Shown here piece after piece: positions 16,561 through 25,506 of a stretch of 50,210 nt of DNA; the stretch's first letter is position 1; each line of letters starts with the position of its first letter. The notes beneath the pieces are model-generated. The model ran no database searches. It was not told the DNA's origin and was given only the letters and a program-made list of their open reading frames with translations. The stretch spans positions 1 to 50,210 of the forward strand of contig JAGTQF010000008.1 in the NCBI GenBank assembly GCA_018396655.1, in the 5' to 3' direction. Source of the DNA: Candidatus Bathyarchaeota archaeon (GTDB lineage Archaea > Thermoproteota > Bathyarchaeia > Bathyarchaeales > DTEX01). Made by a program: the position numbers and the translations under genes.

Positions 16561-19548
16561 TCATTTAAACACTAAGATTTTGACGCTCTTCACCCCAAAT
16601 GGTCTCAGCATATACTCATCAGTCCAGTTGGCCATGTCCCTAAATGTCTCCGGCCTTATAGATAGTGGTTCTCCCCCCTTATAATGGAGTGGACCTAAAG
16701 CATTTCTCAAGCTTCCAACCAATAGAATTTTTATCTCGTTCTCTCCCGACCTCAGGAGGCTTGTAACGTCAACATCGTATGGTGGTAGTATAGCTTTTCC
16801 AGCCTCCTTACCGTTAACGTAGATTATAGCTAGCGAGGAGCTAGGCTCTTCAAGCCTAATGGTGGCTCTAGCTTTTTCCGGCAAATCCAGATTGATGTGC
16901 TTAGCTAGCTCTATCTCTCCAGCATAGAATGGGTAGCCCACCTTGCATAGGTCTCCGAGGCTCGCATAGAGTGGCTCCTCAATTATCTTCGATGTGCCTT
17001 TCTCGCCAACCTTAACCCCAAAGTCGCCCAATAAATAAATGTTTTCCAGTTCAGGCTCCGAGCCAACCACTCCCTCAAACTCTATAATGTTTAGACCCTT
17101 CCCGACTAAGCCTGAAATATCTATCATTGGGAAGTTCCAGTCGAGCCAGTATCCACTTGATTTGGGCTCAATGTTAACTCCATTTACGTAAATTTTAAAG
17201 CGCTCTGGTCTTTCAATGACTAAGTATATACTTCTACCTTTAAGCTCAATCTCCGACTCAAACTCAAACCTCAACGAAAACCTCGTTCCTAAACCGCTCT
17301 GCACCAGAGAGTCGTGCACCATGTAAACTGGCATATTATCGCTCCAAGCCCCTCTAATGCGATACCTGCAATAATCCAAGACAAGTATGTTTGGATTTAG
17401 CCTCCTAATCCTCCATAATCCTTCCAAGGGAATCTCACAAATCTTAGCCCGCTCTTCGCTGAAAGTCTCCTTTCCAATTTTATCAGCTTTTAGAACGAAG
17501 AGCGCTGAGCCAATAGGCTCTAGCCTTGTGCACCAAAAGGTCTTTCCGCAGCTAAACTCTGATGGGTATGTTTTTATCTCCCCGCTTATTGCGTCCCAAG
17601 TCTCAACTTTAAATGAGCCATCCACGGACAGTCTCAAATTGTGAGAGTTTTCGCGGCTTGTATTAGCTAAGAAGAGTATGAGCGCTCCGCTCTCGTCATC
17701 CCGTCTCAAATGATATAATATGTCTCCCTCCTCATCCCCTTCTAATATAAGCGGTTTTGGAATGTCTTCAAGGGCTTTGATTATTGACATCTTCTCAATC
17801 CCATCAATAATAGTCGCCCTCTTCAGCAACTCTTTAATAGATTCTTCAGGCTTCCCTTCAATCAAGAATGGTGTTGGCGACACAGCTATTAATTTGCCAC
17901 CCGACTCTACAAATTTATGCAGTAGCTGAACAGTGCTACTCGCTAAAGTTATGCTTGGCGGTATTATGACAGCATCATAAGACATCTTGCCAACAAGAAG
18001 TTTTCCACAGCTGACATCGCCATATTTCGCCATTAAAATTTCGTCTCCCAAGTCGAAGTCCATATGCGCTGAGAGGAGCGTTCTAAGTAGCGCCGTAAGA
18101 TTTTCATCGAGCTCTCTCACCTTGGATGTGTTTAGATGCGTAAAGACCGCCCATGCGCTGCCGATTGGATGTATGACCAAAATGTTAACTACTCGCTTGC
18201 CTCGAGAGAGCATGTAGCTTAGTCTGGCAAAATAGTCCTCTATAATCCTATTATATTTCCACCATGGCTGGCTCCAATGAAAATTAAGTCCATAATCTCT
18301 CTTTCTCCTACCGCGCATCGAGTATGGGACGAGATGGTGGTTTAGAAGGTTGATGCCCATAGCGTATAGCCAATCCCCAATCCACTTCCTATCAGCAAAA
18401 GAGGGGTAATTTCCAGTGCAACCATAAGCTTCGCATAGAACCCTCTCCTTCCCGAGCTGATTAGCTACGCTTGAAACCTGCTTGGCGGTTAGTAGGCTAC
18501 CCCAAATATGCATACCTAAATGGTCTATTCCAGGAACATGCTGATATTCATAGTGTGGCATAACCATGCCAACATGCGTTAGCTGGCTGAGAAGGGTGTC
18601 CTCGGCTAAATAGTGGCCAGTAAACTTCAATCTGTGCCTATCACACCAATCATATATTTGCTTTGAGAACGCCTCTAGAAACATAATGCTCACTGTTCTC
18701 CAGAAGTCATATCTAGTCTTCATGTAATTTCCAATATCAAAAAAGAGCTCAGGCAACCTATCCACAATATTATAGCCATTCATCTCCTTAAAGCGCTCAA
18801 CAAGTCCATCGGTCCATGGTAGAGCGAGCGAAGGAAACCTTGGCCCTCTAGGCGGAATTGTCCTTTGAGGCAAGACGAACCTAGGTCTACTACTTGAGAT
18901 ATTTGGTTCATCAGTAAATACACCTGGTATACATTTTCCAATCTCATCCTTAAAGCGGCTTATATAGGGCGCGTAAGCTACTTCAAGGAACTTTTCAACA
19001 ACCACCGGATTAAGCAGGTCAACGTAGCTTAAACCACTAAACCACGTCTCACCAGGCGGAGCAACATAAGTTATGAATGACAGATAGATGTAATTGCCGC
19101 CCTCCTCACCAGGCTTCGCAATCTCATACTCGCAGGGAATCCCATTAGTATCAATTTTACACTTAAAGTTCGCTATGATTTCCTCACCGCCATAAGCCCT
19201 CTCACCCATAATCATCACTAAAGCTTTAGCCCTATACTTCGGACTTAAAGCCGGAACAATTCCACCGGCGAACCCGGATGGCCACCAAAGCTCATCATAT
19301 ATCCAGACATACATACCGCGCTTTTTAGCTTCGTCAACCGCAGCCTCAAAAGCCCTAAACCACTCCTCACCGAGGAATGGTGTAACTAACCCCTCCCTTG
19401 CGTGGAAGAAGACCCCTCCGTATCCACCCTCCTCCAAAAGAATGATTTGACGTGCCACCTCCTTTGGGTCAAGCTGGTCATTTATTGACCAGAATGGCAC
19501 GCCCCTAAATTCTGGCTTAGGGTTCCTAAACTCCTCCTCAATCAACAT
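16561..19548 (-). CDS. GH106-like glycoside hydrolase (alpha-L-rhamnosidase-like)
   Basis: This 995-residue protein starts with the pattern seen in GH106 and related rhamnosidase-like enzymes: FRNPKPEFRGVPFWSINDQL, FFHAREGLVTPF and IYDELWWPSGFAGG. A central beta/alpha-barrel-like part contains GVFTDEPN and the acidic DYFARLSYML region. The last 250 residues form beta-sandwich, sugar-binding-like modules, including AIIYVNGKEAGKAILPPYDVDV. There is no signal peptide, so it probably acts in the cytoplasm on imported oligosaccharides. Sugar specificity cannot be fixed from sequence alone. Confidence 0.78.
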   Translation of the reverse strand: MLIEEEFRNPKPEFRGVPFWSINDQLDPKEVARQIILLEEGGYGGVFFHAREGLVTPFLGEEWFRAFEAAVDEAKKRGMYVWIYDELWWPSGFAGGIVPALSPKYRAKALVMIMGERAYGGEEIIANFKCKIDTNGIPCEYEIAKPGEEGGNYIYLSFITYVAPPGETWFSGLSYVDLLNPVVVEKFLEVAYAPYISRFKDEIGKCIPGVFTDEPNISSSRPRFVLPQRTIPPRGPRFPSLALPWTDGLVERFKEMNGYNIVDRLPELFFDIGNYMKTRYDFWRTVSIMFLEAFSKQIYDWCDRHRLKFTGHYLAEDTLLSQLTHVGMVMPHYEYQHVPGIDHLGMHIWGSLLTAKQVSSVANQLGKERVLCEAYGCTGNYPSFADRKWIGDWLYAMGINLLNHHLVPYSMRGRRKRDYGLNFHWSQPWWKYNRIIEDYFARLSYMLSRGKRVVNILVIHPIGSAWAVFTHLNTSKVRELDENLTALLRTLLSAHMDFDLGDEILMAKYGDVSCGKLLVGKMSYDAVIIPPSITLASSTVQLLHKFVESGGKLIAVSPTPFLIEGKPEESIKELLKRATIIDGIEKMSIIKALEDIPKPLILEGDEEGDILYHLRRDDESGALILFLANTSRENSHNLRLSVDGSFKVETWDAISGEIKTYPSEFSCGKTFWCTRLEPIGSALFVLKADKIGKETFSEERAKICEIPLEGLWRIRRLNPNILVLDYCRYRIRGAWSDNMPVYMVHDSLVQSGLGTRFSLRFEFESEIELKGRSIYLVIERPERFKIYVNGVNIEPKSSGYWLDWNFPMIDISGLVGKGLNIIEFEGVVGSEPELENIYLLGDFGVKVGEKGTSKIIEEPLYASLGDLCKVGYPFYAGEIELAKHINLDLPEKARATIRLEEPSSSLAIIYVNGKEAGKAILPPYDVDVTSLLRSGENEIKILLVGSLRNALGPLHYKGGEPLSIRPETFRDMANWTDEYMLRPFGVKSVKILVFK

Positions 19549-19680
19549 ACCAATCCCTCAACCAGCAATATGATACTAAACCTCTCAGTTTAAAACATTT
19601 ATTATTGAGCTGGCTCGCTTATTAAGGCTGGAGTAGATATTTGTATTGGAGCATGAAGGAGTGTAAGGTGGCTGAAACCA

Positions 19681-21753
19681 TTGAAAAATCTCACCCGCCC
19701 AAAATTTATAGCCCTTTTAATTCTCCTATTATGCTCTTCCATGGAGGCCTTTTCTAAGGCTCAACCAGCAGCACAAATTCTCGACTTTAATGTTGTCAGA
19801 ATTGCTCCCTTAACGATTAGGGTAATATTTGTGGGCCCATACTTTGAGCCGAAGATAATTGATGCGGCGGCTCTTGAGAGTCTACTGCCAAAAGAAAAGA
19901 ATGGCAGAATTCTCATGGATGAGAATACAACCGGTGTTATGTATAAATTTGATTACGAGTTCATTTTCGCACCTTCATCCTTCAGAACAAAACTCCTAAA
20001 ATTTCTCACAAGTATTGAGGAGAGGATTGAAATAGAGAACCCATGGTTCTATACTTTTGAAGCCGGGGAAGAGTGGTTTGTAACAAAGCCAACTAAGGTT
20101 ACAGCGGCAATTTATGACGCTAGAAAAGTGGAGGAGTGGTTGATGGAGAACATAAGTGAACTCGGCGGACAGCCAGAAAACGGATATACCATAATAATAG
20201 CCGACTTAAGAGACTTGCCATCAGCAACATATAATGAAATCTCGGCGTTTTTAAAGGCGAGAACCTTCGGAATTACTCCACCTCAAGTTAAAGCTCACTA
20301 TTATAAAGTGAATTATGTAGATTTTGATAGGGGTTATAGGCTGAGATATAGAGAGTTTGCCATTGGATGGGGAGGCTCATCTAGATTCTGGTTTATCGAT
20401 TTAAGCGCCGGCCCAACTTTTGTTTCAATGTGGTATGACCTTCCAATACAGGTTGTCATGGAGGACCAATCCATTAATCCCTTCACCAGTAATGGTGCAA
20501 TGTGGCTTACAGAGTATCTAGCCGACTACATATGGGAGTTCATCTATAATTTGGCAGCTCCAGACTTCGTTTACGACCCTCCCTGGAGCATGAGGTTTAC
20601 GATTAAAATATCAGTTATCGACTGTAGGAGCGAAATCGAGAGGGCTGCTGTTCCAATAGAGGGGACGGTAAACTCTACGCTAATAGAGGAGGCTATAAGG
20701 GAGCTTCTACCATTATCGGAGGTCGATGTGGAAGTTGCCTTCCTAAATATATCCGGACTCCCGGAGCTTAATGCGCTCATCCAAAAATATTCGGGGGTTC
20801 TTAAGTCTTGGATACATGAGTATCTCTTTCTCTCTCCAACAAATCTGCCCTATGTCGACGCGCAACCAATATATGAATATATCAAAGGTAATCTCAACTT
20901 ATTTACGCCTAGAATCGTTAGGAATGAGAGTGAATATGTAATACCCATCGTGGCATTTGCATTCAGCCAAGACAAGCACTTCATGTTTAAGTATAAGTGG
21001 CTGATTGCAGGAGTTAATCCCGAGACGAGAATGATTTGGGGCTTCTCCTTCAGAGAGTTTGCCTTAATAGGATTAAGCCACAGGGACTTCCTTTATGGAG
21101 ATTATGTAGAGCCAAAGCAGGAGGGTAAGGGCTTCGGCTTCAGCCAAGCAATCATTCATGAGATTGGACATATGCTTGGCCTATCCCACCCGCATACATA
21201 TGGCGATTTAGGGGACTTTGTATGTTCCGCTATGAGCTACTTTTCATATGAGTATGGATTCAGCGTATTTGATAAAGACGCTTTGGCTAGGATGCATGCT
21301 GATAAACTCCTTATAAAGGCGTATAAGGAGGTATCTAAGGCTAAGAGCGAATTGTCTCTGAAACTTGACCCTGAAGGGGTTAGCGCCATAGAGAACTTAA
21401 TAATAAATGAATTTAATGGTCTACTTGCCAAAATAGATGATGAATATTCTAGAATGAATTATGTGGAGGCATGGAGGATGGCATTAAATGCGTATGATAT
21501 GGCACGCAAGATACTCGAGAAGACAGAGTCTCTACCATCAATACCCAGAGAAATTCTGAGGGAGCTGGAGGAGAAAGATTTAGAGATTAAACTTTTAAAC
21601 GAGAGATGCCTAGAATTAGAGGCTAAATATGAGACCCTTTTAAGCGAACTATCCCTCTCTAGAGGCTTAATCATCGCTCTCTCAATTATAGTGGTTTCCC
21701 TTACAATTGTAACTCTTCTTCTTAGGAGAAGAGCTGCCCCCATGCCGAAATAA
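19681..21753 (+). CDS. Secreted, membrane-anchored zinc metalloprotease (metzincin)
   Basis: This 690-residue protein begins with a signal peptide (KFIALLILLLCSSMEAFSKA). The zinc site HEIGHMLGLSHPH at residues 493-505 fits the metzincin HExxHxxGxxH motif, followed by a plausible Met-turn SAMSYF. A C-terminal coiled coil (about 600-655, LKLLNERCLELEAKYETL-like) leads to a transmembrane helix (GLIIALSIIVVSLTIVTLLL) and a short basic tail. The catalytic part should face outside the cell. The start is TTG 19681, with AAGGTGG nine bases upstream. It is divergent from the glycosidase gene. Confidence 0.82.
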   Translation: MKNLTRPKFIALLILLLCSSMEAFSKAQPAAQILDFNVVRIAPLTIRVIFVGPYFEPKIIDAAALESLLPKEKNGRILMDENTTGVMYKFDYEFIFAPSSFRTKLLKFLTSIEERIEIENPWFYTFEAGEEWFVTKPTKVTAAIYDARKVEEWLMENISELGGQPENGYTIIIADLRDLPSATYNEISAFLKARTFGITPPQVKAHYYKVNYVDFDRGYRLRYREFAIGWGGSSRFWFIDLSAGPTFVSMWYDLPIQVVMEDQSINPFTSNGAMWLTEYLADYIWEFIYNLAAPDFVYDPPWSMRFTIKISVIDCRSEIERAAVPIEGTVNSTLIEEAIRELLPLSEVDVEVAFLNISGLPELNALIQKYSGVLKSWIHEYLFLSPTNLPYVDAQPIYEYIKGNLNLFTPRIVRNESEYVIPIVAFAFSQDKHFMFKYKWLIAGVNPETRMIWGFSFREFALIGLSHRDFLYGDYVEPKQEGKGFGFSQAIIHEIGHMLGLSHPHTYGDLGDFVCSAMSYFSYEYGFSVFDKDALARMHADKLLIKAYKEVSKAKSELSLKLDPEGVSAIENLIINEFNGLLAKIDDEYSRMNYVEAWRMALNAYDMARKILEKTESLPSIPREILRELEEKDLEIKLLNERCLELEAKYETLLSELSLSRGLIIALSIIVVSLTIVTLLLRRRAAPMPK

Positions 21754-21806
21754 ATGCTGCTAATGCTCGAAAAATTCGGGTTAAAACGATAGGCTAGAGC
21801 CTACCC

Positions 21807-22388
21807 TTATCTTGGCTTACATATAATCTCCCTAATTTTTCTCCGCTCTTCCTTCCTGCCGAAAATAGTCTCCAACTCAAGGAAGCTCTTACTCCTCATG
21901 GCCTCAACCACTATGGCGGTATCCATCCCACCACCCTTATCGTAACCAAGTCTCCCAGTTCCCCCAATAGCGATAACCTCCTCACCTGGCTTAATGAACC
22001 CAGCTTCAGTCGCCACTAACGTGACCTCAACGCAAACCTTAAGCCCCTCACAGAACCTACGTAGTGTGTTTTGCACAGCCTCCGGAAACTCATATTTAAC
22101 ATCCGAGGCGTAACAGAAATTGTGCCCCATCTGCTCCAGCTTACGCCGTAAATCCTCCGGAAAACCAGGAAAGGGCGAACCCGGCGGGCCCTTTAGACTA
22201 ACGATGGTCAGCTTAATATTTGTATCCTTGAATATTTCCAGTGCTCTCTCAGCTGAGAAGCCTGTGGTCGAAGCCAAGATAACGTTCTTTATTCCTCTCT
22301 CAATAGCCCTCTCCTTAGCCAATTCAAGCGTAGCGTCAGTATTATGTCTCCCACCACTTTCGAAGTAAACTATCTTTTCCGATATCAT
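21807..22388 (-). CDS. Stand-alone pyruvate kinase alpha/beta (C-terminal) domain protein
   Basis: This 193-residue protein matches the free-standing version of the pyruvate kinase C-terminal domain found in many archaea. It begins ISEKIVYFESGGRHNTDATLELAKERA and shows the block VIAIGGTGRLGYDKGGGMDTA. There is no catalytic pyruvate kinase barrel. Its role is unknown; the domain binds effectors in true pyruvate kinases, which makes a regulatory or sugar-phosphate-binding job possible. Confidence 0.78.
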   Translation of the reverse strand: MISEKIVYFESGGRHNTDATLELAKERAIERGIKNVILASTTGFSAERALEIFKDTNIKLTIVSLKGPPGSPFPGFPEDLRRKLEQMGHNFCYASDVKYEFPEAVQNTLRRFCEGLKVCVEVTLVATEAGFIKPGEEVIAIGGTGRLGYDKGGGMDTAIVVEAMRSKSFLELETIFGRKEERRKIREIICKPR

Positions 22389-22455
22389 TGTCGGGTTCTC
22401 CCCATTCTACATAGTCGAATTTATATTTGCTTTAAGTATTTAAAATATGGTGATT

Positions 22456-22875
22456 TTAGGTGCTCTTTATCCAGTATGAACCCTTTTCAGTAACCTCTCT
22501 CTTCCATATTGGAACTTCATGCTTCAGTCTCTCAATTAATTCTATTAGGGATTTAAAGCCCTCCTCCCTATGCCTTGATGCTACTAGCGCATAAACCGTG
22601 TCCTCACCCACATGTGCTGGGCCAATCTTGTGCTCGACTATGGCATCAATTATCCCATACTTATCCTTTAAATCCGAGATTATCTTCTCCAGGGTTTTCT
22701 CGACAACCCCCTCATAGGCTTCGTATTCAAGTCTTAAAACCCTCTCGCCATCCCTACCTAAACCTCTGACTGAACCAACGAAGATTATTATGGCACCTAT
22801 ATCGGTAGATGTCTCCTTAATCTCATTCAGCAAACTGTTTAGGTCATCAAGCTTATCGGAAATCTTAACTTTCAT
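22456..22875 (-). CDS. moaE: Molybdopterin synthase catalytic subunit
   Basis: MoaE makes molybdopterin by transferring sulfur from the MoaD C-terminus to precursor Z (cPMP). This 139-residue protein shows the family blocks GAIIIFVGSVRG near residue 30, LEYEAYEGVVEKTLEKI, and the active-site region DTVYALVASRHREEGF ending with VPIWKREVTEKGSYWI. The ATG overlaps the moaD stop (ATGA), so the two subunits are co-translated. Confidence 0.93.
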   Translation of the reverse strand: MKVKISDKLDDLNSLLNEIKETSTDIGAIIIFVGSVRGLGRDGERVLRLEYEAYEGVVEKTLEKIISDLKDKYGIIDAIVEHKIGPAHVGEDTVYALVASRHREEGFKSLIELIERLKHEVPIWKREVTEKGSYWIKST

Positions 22876-23195
22876 TTAGCATTGCCGCCTCCAACCGGTG
22901 GAAGAATGGCTATCTCATCTCCATCCTTAAGCCTATAATTTAGCTCCGTGCTCTTGCCGCTAACAAGTATGAAATGGTTCTTTAAGATTGGCATTCCATC
23001 TTTATTGATGGCAACCTCGCCCCTAACCGTTGCGAAAACCGTTTCCCTCCACTTATCGGCAACCCCAGCGTGTCTATCAGGTATATACTTTAGAAGGAGC
23101 TCGGCTATAGTAGCATCTTCAACGTCATACTCTTCCTCCCTAATGCCCAAAATGTCATGCAGTTCACCAAAATACTTAACCCTGACCTTAACCAT
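22872..23195 (-). CDS. moaD: Molybdopterin synthase sulfur carrier subunit (MoaD/ThiS family)
   Basis: This 107-residue ubiquitin-like protein begins VKVRVKYFGELHDILGIREE and contains DGDEIAILPPVGGG near the end. MoaD normally ends in Gly-Gly, which is charged with sulfur; here the reading frame continues to GGGNAK, three residues past the glycines. Either the tail is trimmed, as in some archaeal sulfur carriers, or the protein is a variant. A GGAGGAT site precedes the ATG and moaE follows with overlap. Confidence 0.88.
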   Translation of the reverse strand: MVKVRVKYFGELHDILGIREEEYDVEDATIAELLLKYIPDRHAGVADKWRETVFATVRGEVAINKDGMPILKNHFILVSGKSTELNYRLKDGDEIAILPPVGGGNAK

Positions 23196-23344
23196 TCGAC
23201 AAATCCTCCTTTGGGGATGGTTCTCAACGCGCTTAGCTTTAAAAGTGATGCGGTGGATTTAATCTTTTCCTTTAGAGCGAAAATGTAGGTGGATTATGAA
23301 GGTAAGTTTATTACATTCAATATTATCCATTCATGTGATTAAGG

Positions 23345-24691
23345 TTGCTTGAGAGCGATAAAACTGCATGTATGGAGCGGTTGAGCGAACTTAGAGTCCC
23401 TAATCTAGGGAAGAGTATATATATTGAGAGTTATGGTTGCGCCGCTAATAAGGCTGACCTTGAGATAATGCTCGCCCAAATATTAGATTCTGGCTATAGG
23501 GTTTCTGAAAGCCCCGAGGCTGCCAATATAATTCTGCTGAATACTTGTGGTGTGAAGAAGCCAACTGAAGACCGGATGATAGAGAGGCTTCGGAGACTTA
23601 GCGAGCTTAATAAGCCGCTTATAATTGCAGGCTGCTTACCAAAAATAAACTTCAAATCAATAGTTAGCGCTGCTCCAAACTTCTCGGCTCTCTTAGACCC
23701 CTACAGCATTGACAAGATAGTTTTAGCGTTAAAGTCAGCTGAGAGTGGAGAAAAGGGAAGAATCTTTTTCTCAGATAAACCGCCCATTAAGGTTAAGTTA
23801 CCTAAGATTAGGCTTAACAGCGTTATTGAGATAATTCCGATATCTGAGGGCTGCTTAGGCGCGTGCTCGTTCTGCTGCGTTAGGTTCGCTAGAGGCACAT
23901 TGTTCTCCTACCCAATCGATTTAATTGTCGATAGGCTTAAGAAAGCGGTCTCCGAGGGTGCTAAGGAAGTATGGTTGACATCCCAGGATAATGGTGCATA
24001 TGGATTGGACATAAAGACTAATTTGGCTGAGCTTTTAAAGGAATGCTGTGGTGTTGATGGCAAATTCTTTATTCGTGTTGGAATGATGAACCCAAACCAT
24101 GCAATAAAAATTCTGCCAGAGATGATATCGGCCTATAAGGATAGGCGGGTTTTCAAGTTCTTACATATACCAGTCCAGAGCGGTGATAATATAGTTTTAC
24201 AGCTGATGAGACGCCGATATACCGTTGAAGAGTTTAAGAAGATAGTAATCTCGTTTAGGGAGGAAATCCCAGATATAACCATTGCCACAGATGTCATATG
24301 TGGTTTTCCAGGTGAAAGCAGAGATGCTTTTGAGCAAACTTTAAAGTTAATTGAGGAGGTTGAACCAGACATAACCAACATATCGAAGTTCTTTCCAAGA
24401 CCAAATACACCAGCCTCGAAAATGAAGCAGGTTGATACAAGAGAGGTTGCTGCCAGAAGTCGCATGATGACAGAGTTAGCTAGCAAAATATCGCTCAAGA
24501 GGAATGAGAGGTGGCTTGGCTGGGAGGGTGAGATATTGATTGACGAGAAGGGCTCGGGTGACTCTTGGATTGGGAGAAACTACGCCTATAAACCAATAGT
24601 TGTGAATAGCAAAAGAGACCTCTTAGGGGAATTCGTTAATGTTAGGATTGTCGAGGCTCACGTAAACTATTTGAGCGCTAAGATTATATAG
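23345..24691 (+). CDS. tRNA t6A methylthiotransferase (MtaB/CDKAL1-like radical SAM)
   Basis: This 448-residue enzyme adds a methylthio group to N6-threonylcarbamoyladenosine at tRNA position 37. The N-terminal UPF0004 domain has SYGCAANKAD, LLNTCGV and IAGCLP, giving the three auxiliary-cluster cysteines. The radical SAM cluster is GCLGACSFC with Cys170, Cys174 and Cys177. A C-terminal TRAM domain follows (from about residue 380). The start is uncertain: TTG 23345 as in the track, or ATG at codon 10. No strong ribosome binding site is visible. Confidence 0.88.
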   Translation: MLESDKTACMERLSELRVPNLGKSIYIESYGCAANKADLEIMLAQILDSGYRVSESPEAANIILLNTCGVKKPTEDRMIERLRRLSELNKPLIIAGCLPKINFKSIVSAAPNFSALLDPYSIDKIVLALKSAESGEKGRIFFSDKPPIKVKLPKIRLNSVIEIIPISEGCLGACSFCCVRFARGTLFSYPIDLIVDRLKKAVSEGAKEVWLTSQDNGAYGLDIKTNLAELLKECCGVDGKFFIRVGMMNPNHAIKILPEMISAYKDRRVFKFLHIPVQSGDNIVLQLMRRRYTVEEFKKIVISFREEIPDITIATDVICGFPGESRDAFEQTLKLIEEVEPDITNISKFFPRPNTPASKMKQVDTREVAARSRMMTELASKISLKRNERWLGWEGEILIDEKGSGDSWIGRNYAYKPIVVNSKRDLLGEFVNVRIVEAHVNYLSAKII

Positions 24692-24716
24692 TTGGTGGAA
24701 AGTCTCCAGCAGCCAT

Positions 24717-25424
24717 TCAGATTTTCTCCCTAAACAGTTTGAGCATTTCTTGGGCATTATGCAGCATATTTGTATCATTATTGAAGAATATGTAGACGGC
24801 CTTAGGATTTACTTCGAGAACCCTCTTTTTTATCTCCTCCATTTCTCCACATGTGTAGTTATGAGAATACCATGCTGCTCTCCCATGCATCCTCAAGTAG
24901 ACTATGCCGTTTGTATTGAAGATTTCTAGTGGGAGGTCTGGACAGTCAACGCTCACAAGAGTTATGCCCAAATCTGAGGCCCACCTAACAACGTCATCGC
25001 TGCCAAACCACGTTATATTCCTCGGCTCTAAAGCGAACTTCTCTCCAAGATTAGCGGCATTTATAAACGTCTCTATTCTAGAAATGTAGGAGACCTTAAT
25101 TGATGGTGGGAGCTGAAAGAGATAAAAGTCGATTATATGGTTCATGGGCTTGAATATTTCCTCAAATCTCCTCCATGTGCCAAGCGCCTTCTCATTAAAC
25201 TTGAAAACATGAGTTATCAGCCTGTTGACTTTAATGGCCCACCTCAGTTTCCCGCCCTTAACGCTCCAAGACCTCACGGCGTTTGGGAAGGGGAACCTAT
25301 AGAAACTAGCATTTAATTCTACGGCGTTCAGCCCAGAATTAGTAACATACCAATCTAGACTCCCACTCTCATTCCAACTATACATCCAACCAGATGTACC
25401 AACATAAATATCCAAATAGACCAC
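24717..25424 (-). CDS. DUF72 family protein
   Basis: This 235-residue protein has the DUF72 hallmarks YVGTSGWMY at the start, VELNASFYRFP and SVDCPDLP, with VYIFFNNDTNMLHNAQEM near the end. The fold is a TIM barrel; the family has no settled biochemical function. The start is GTG 25424, or TTG three codons later. It is convergent with the methylthiotransferase gene. Confidence 0.85.
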   Translation of the reverse strand: MVYLDIYVGTSGWMYSWNESGSLDWYVTNSGLNAVELNASFYRFPFPNAVRSWSVKGGKLRWAIKVNRLITHVFKFNEKALGTWRRFEEIFKPMNHIIDFYLFQLPPSIKVSYISRIETFINAANLGEKFALEPRNITWFGSDDVVRWASDLGITLVSVDCPDLPLEIFNTNGIVYLRMHGRAAWYSHNYTCGEMEEIKKRVLEVNPKAVYIFFNNDTNMLHNAQEMLKLFREKI

Positions 25425-25506
25425 TCATCCCCACAAAAATTATTCTTGGTTAAAGATAAATGTGATGAGAGAATTTAAGGATGAGCCTTTTAGCGTCTCC
25501 TTTTCC

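Noticed and set aside
16520-16567. 15-codon ORF MEELARVIRGIRNLI before the GH106-like stop
   Set aside because: Too short to support, and overlaps the end of a convergent gene.
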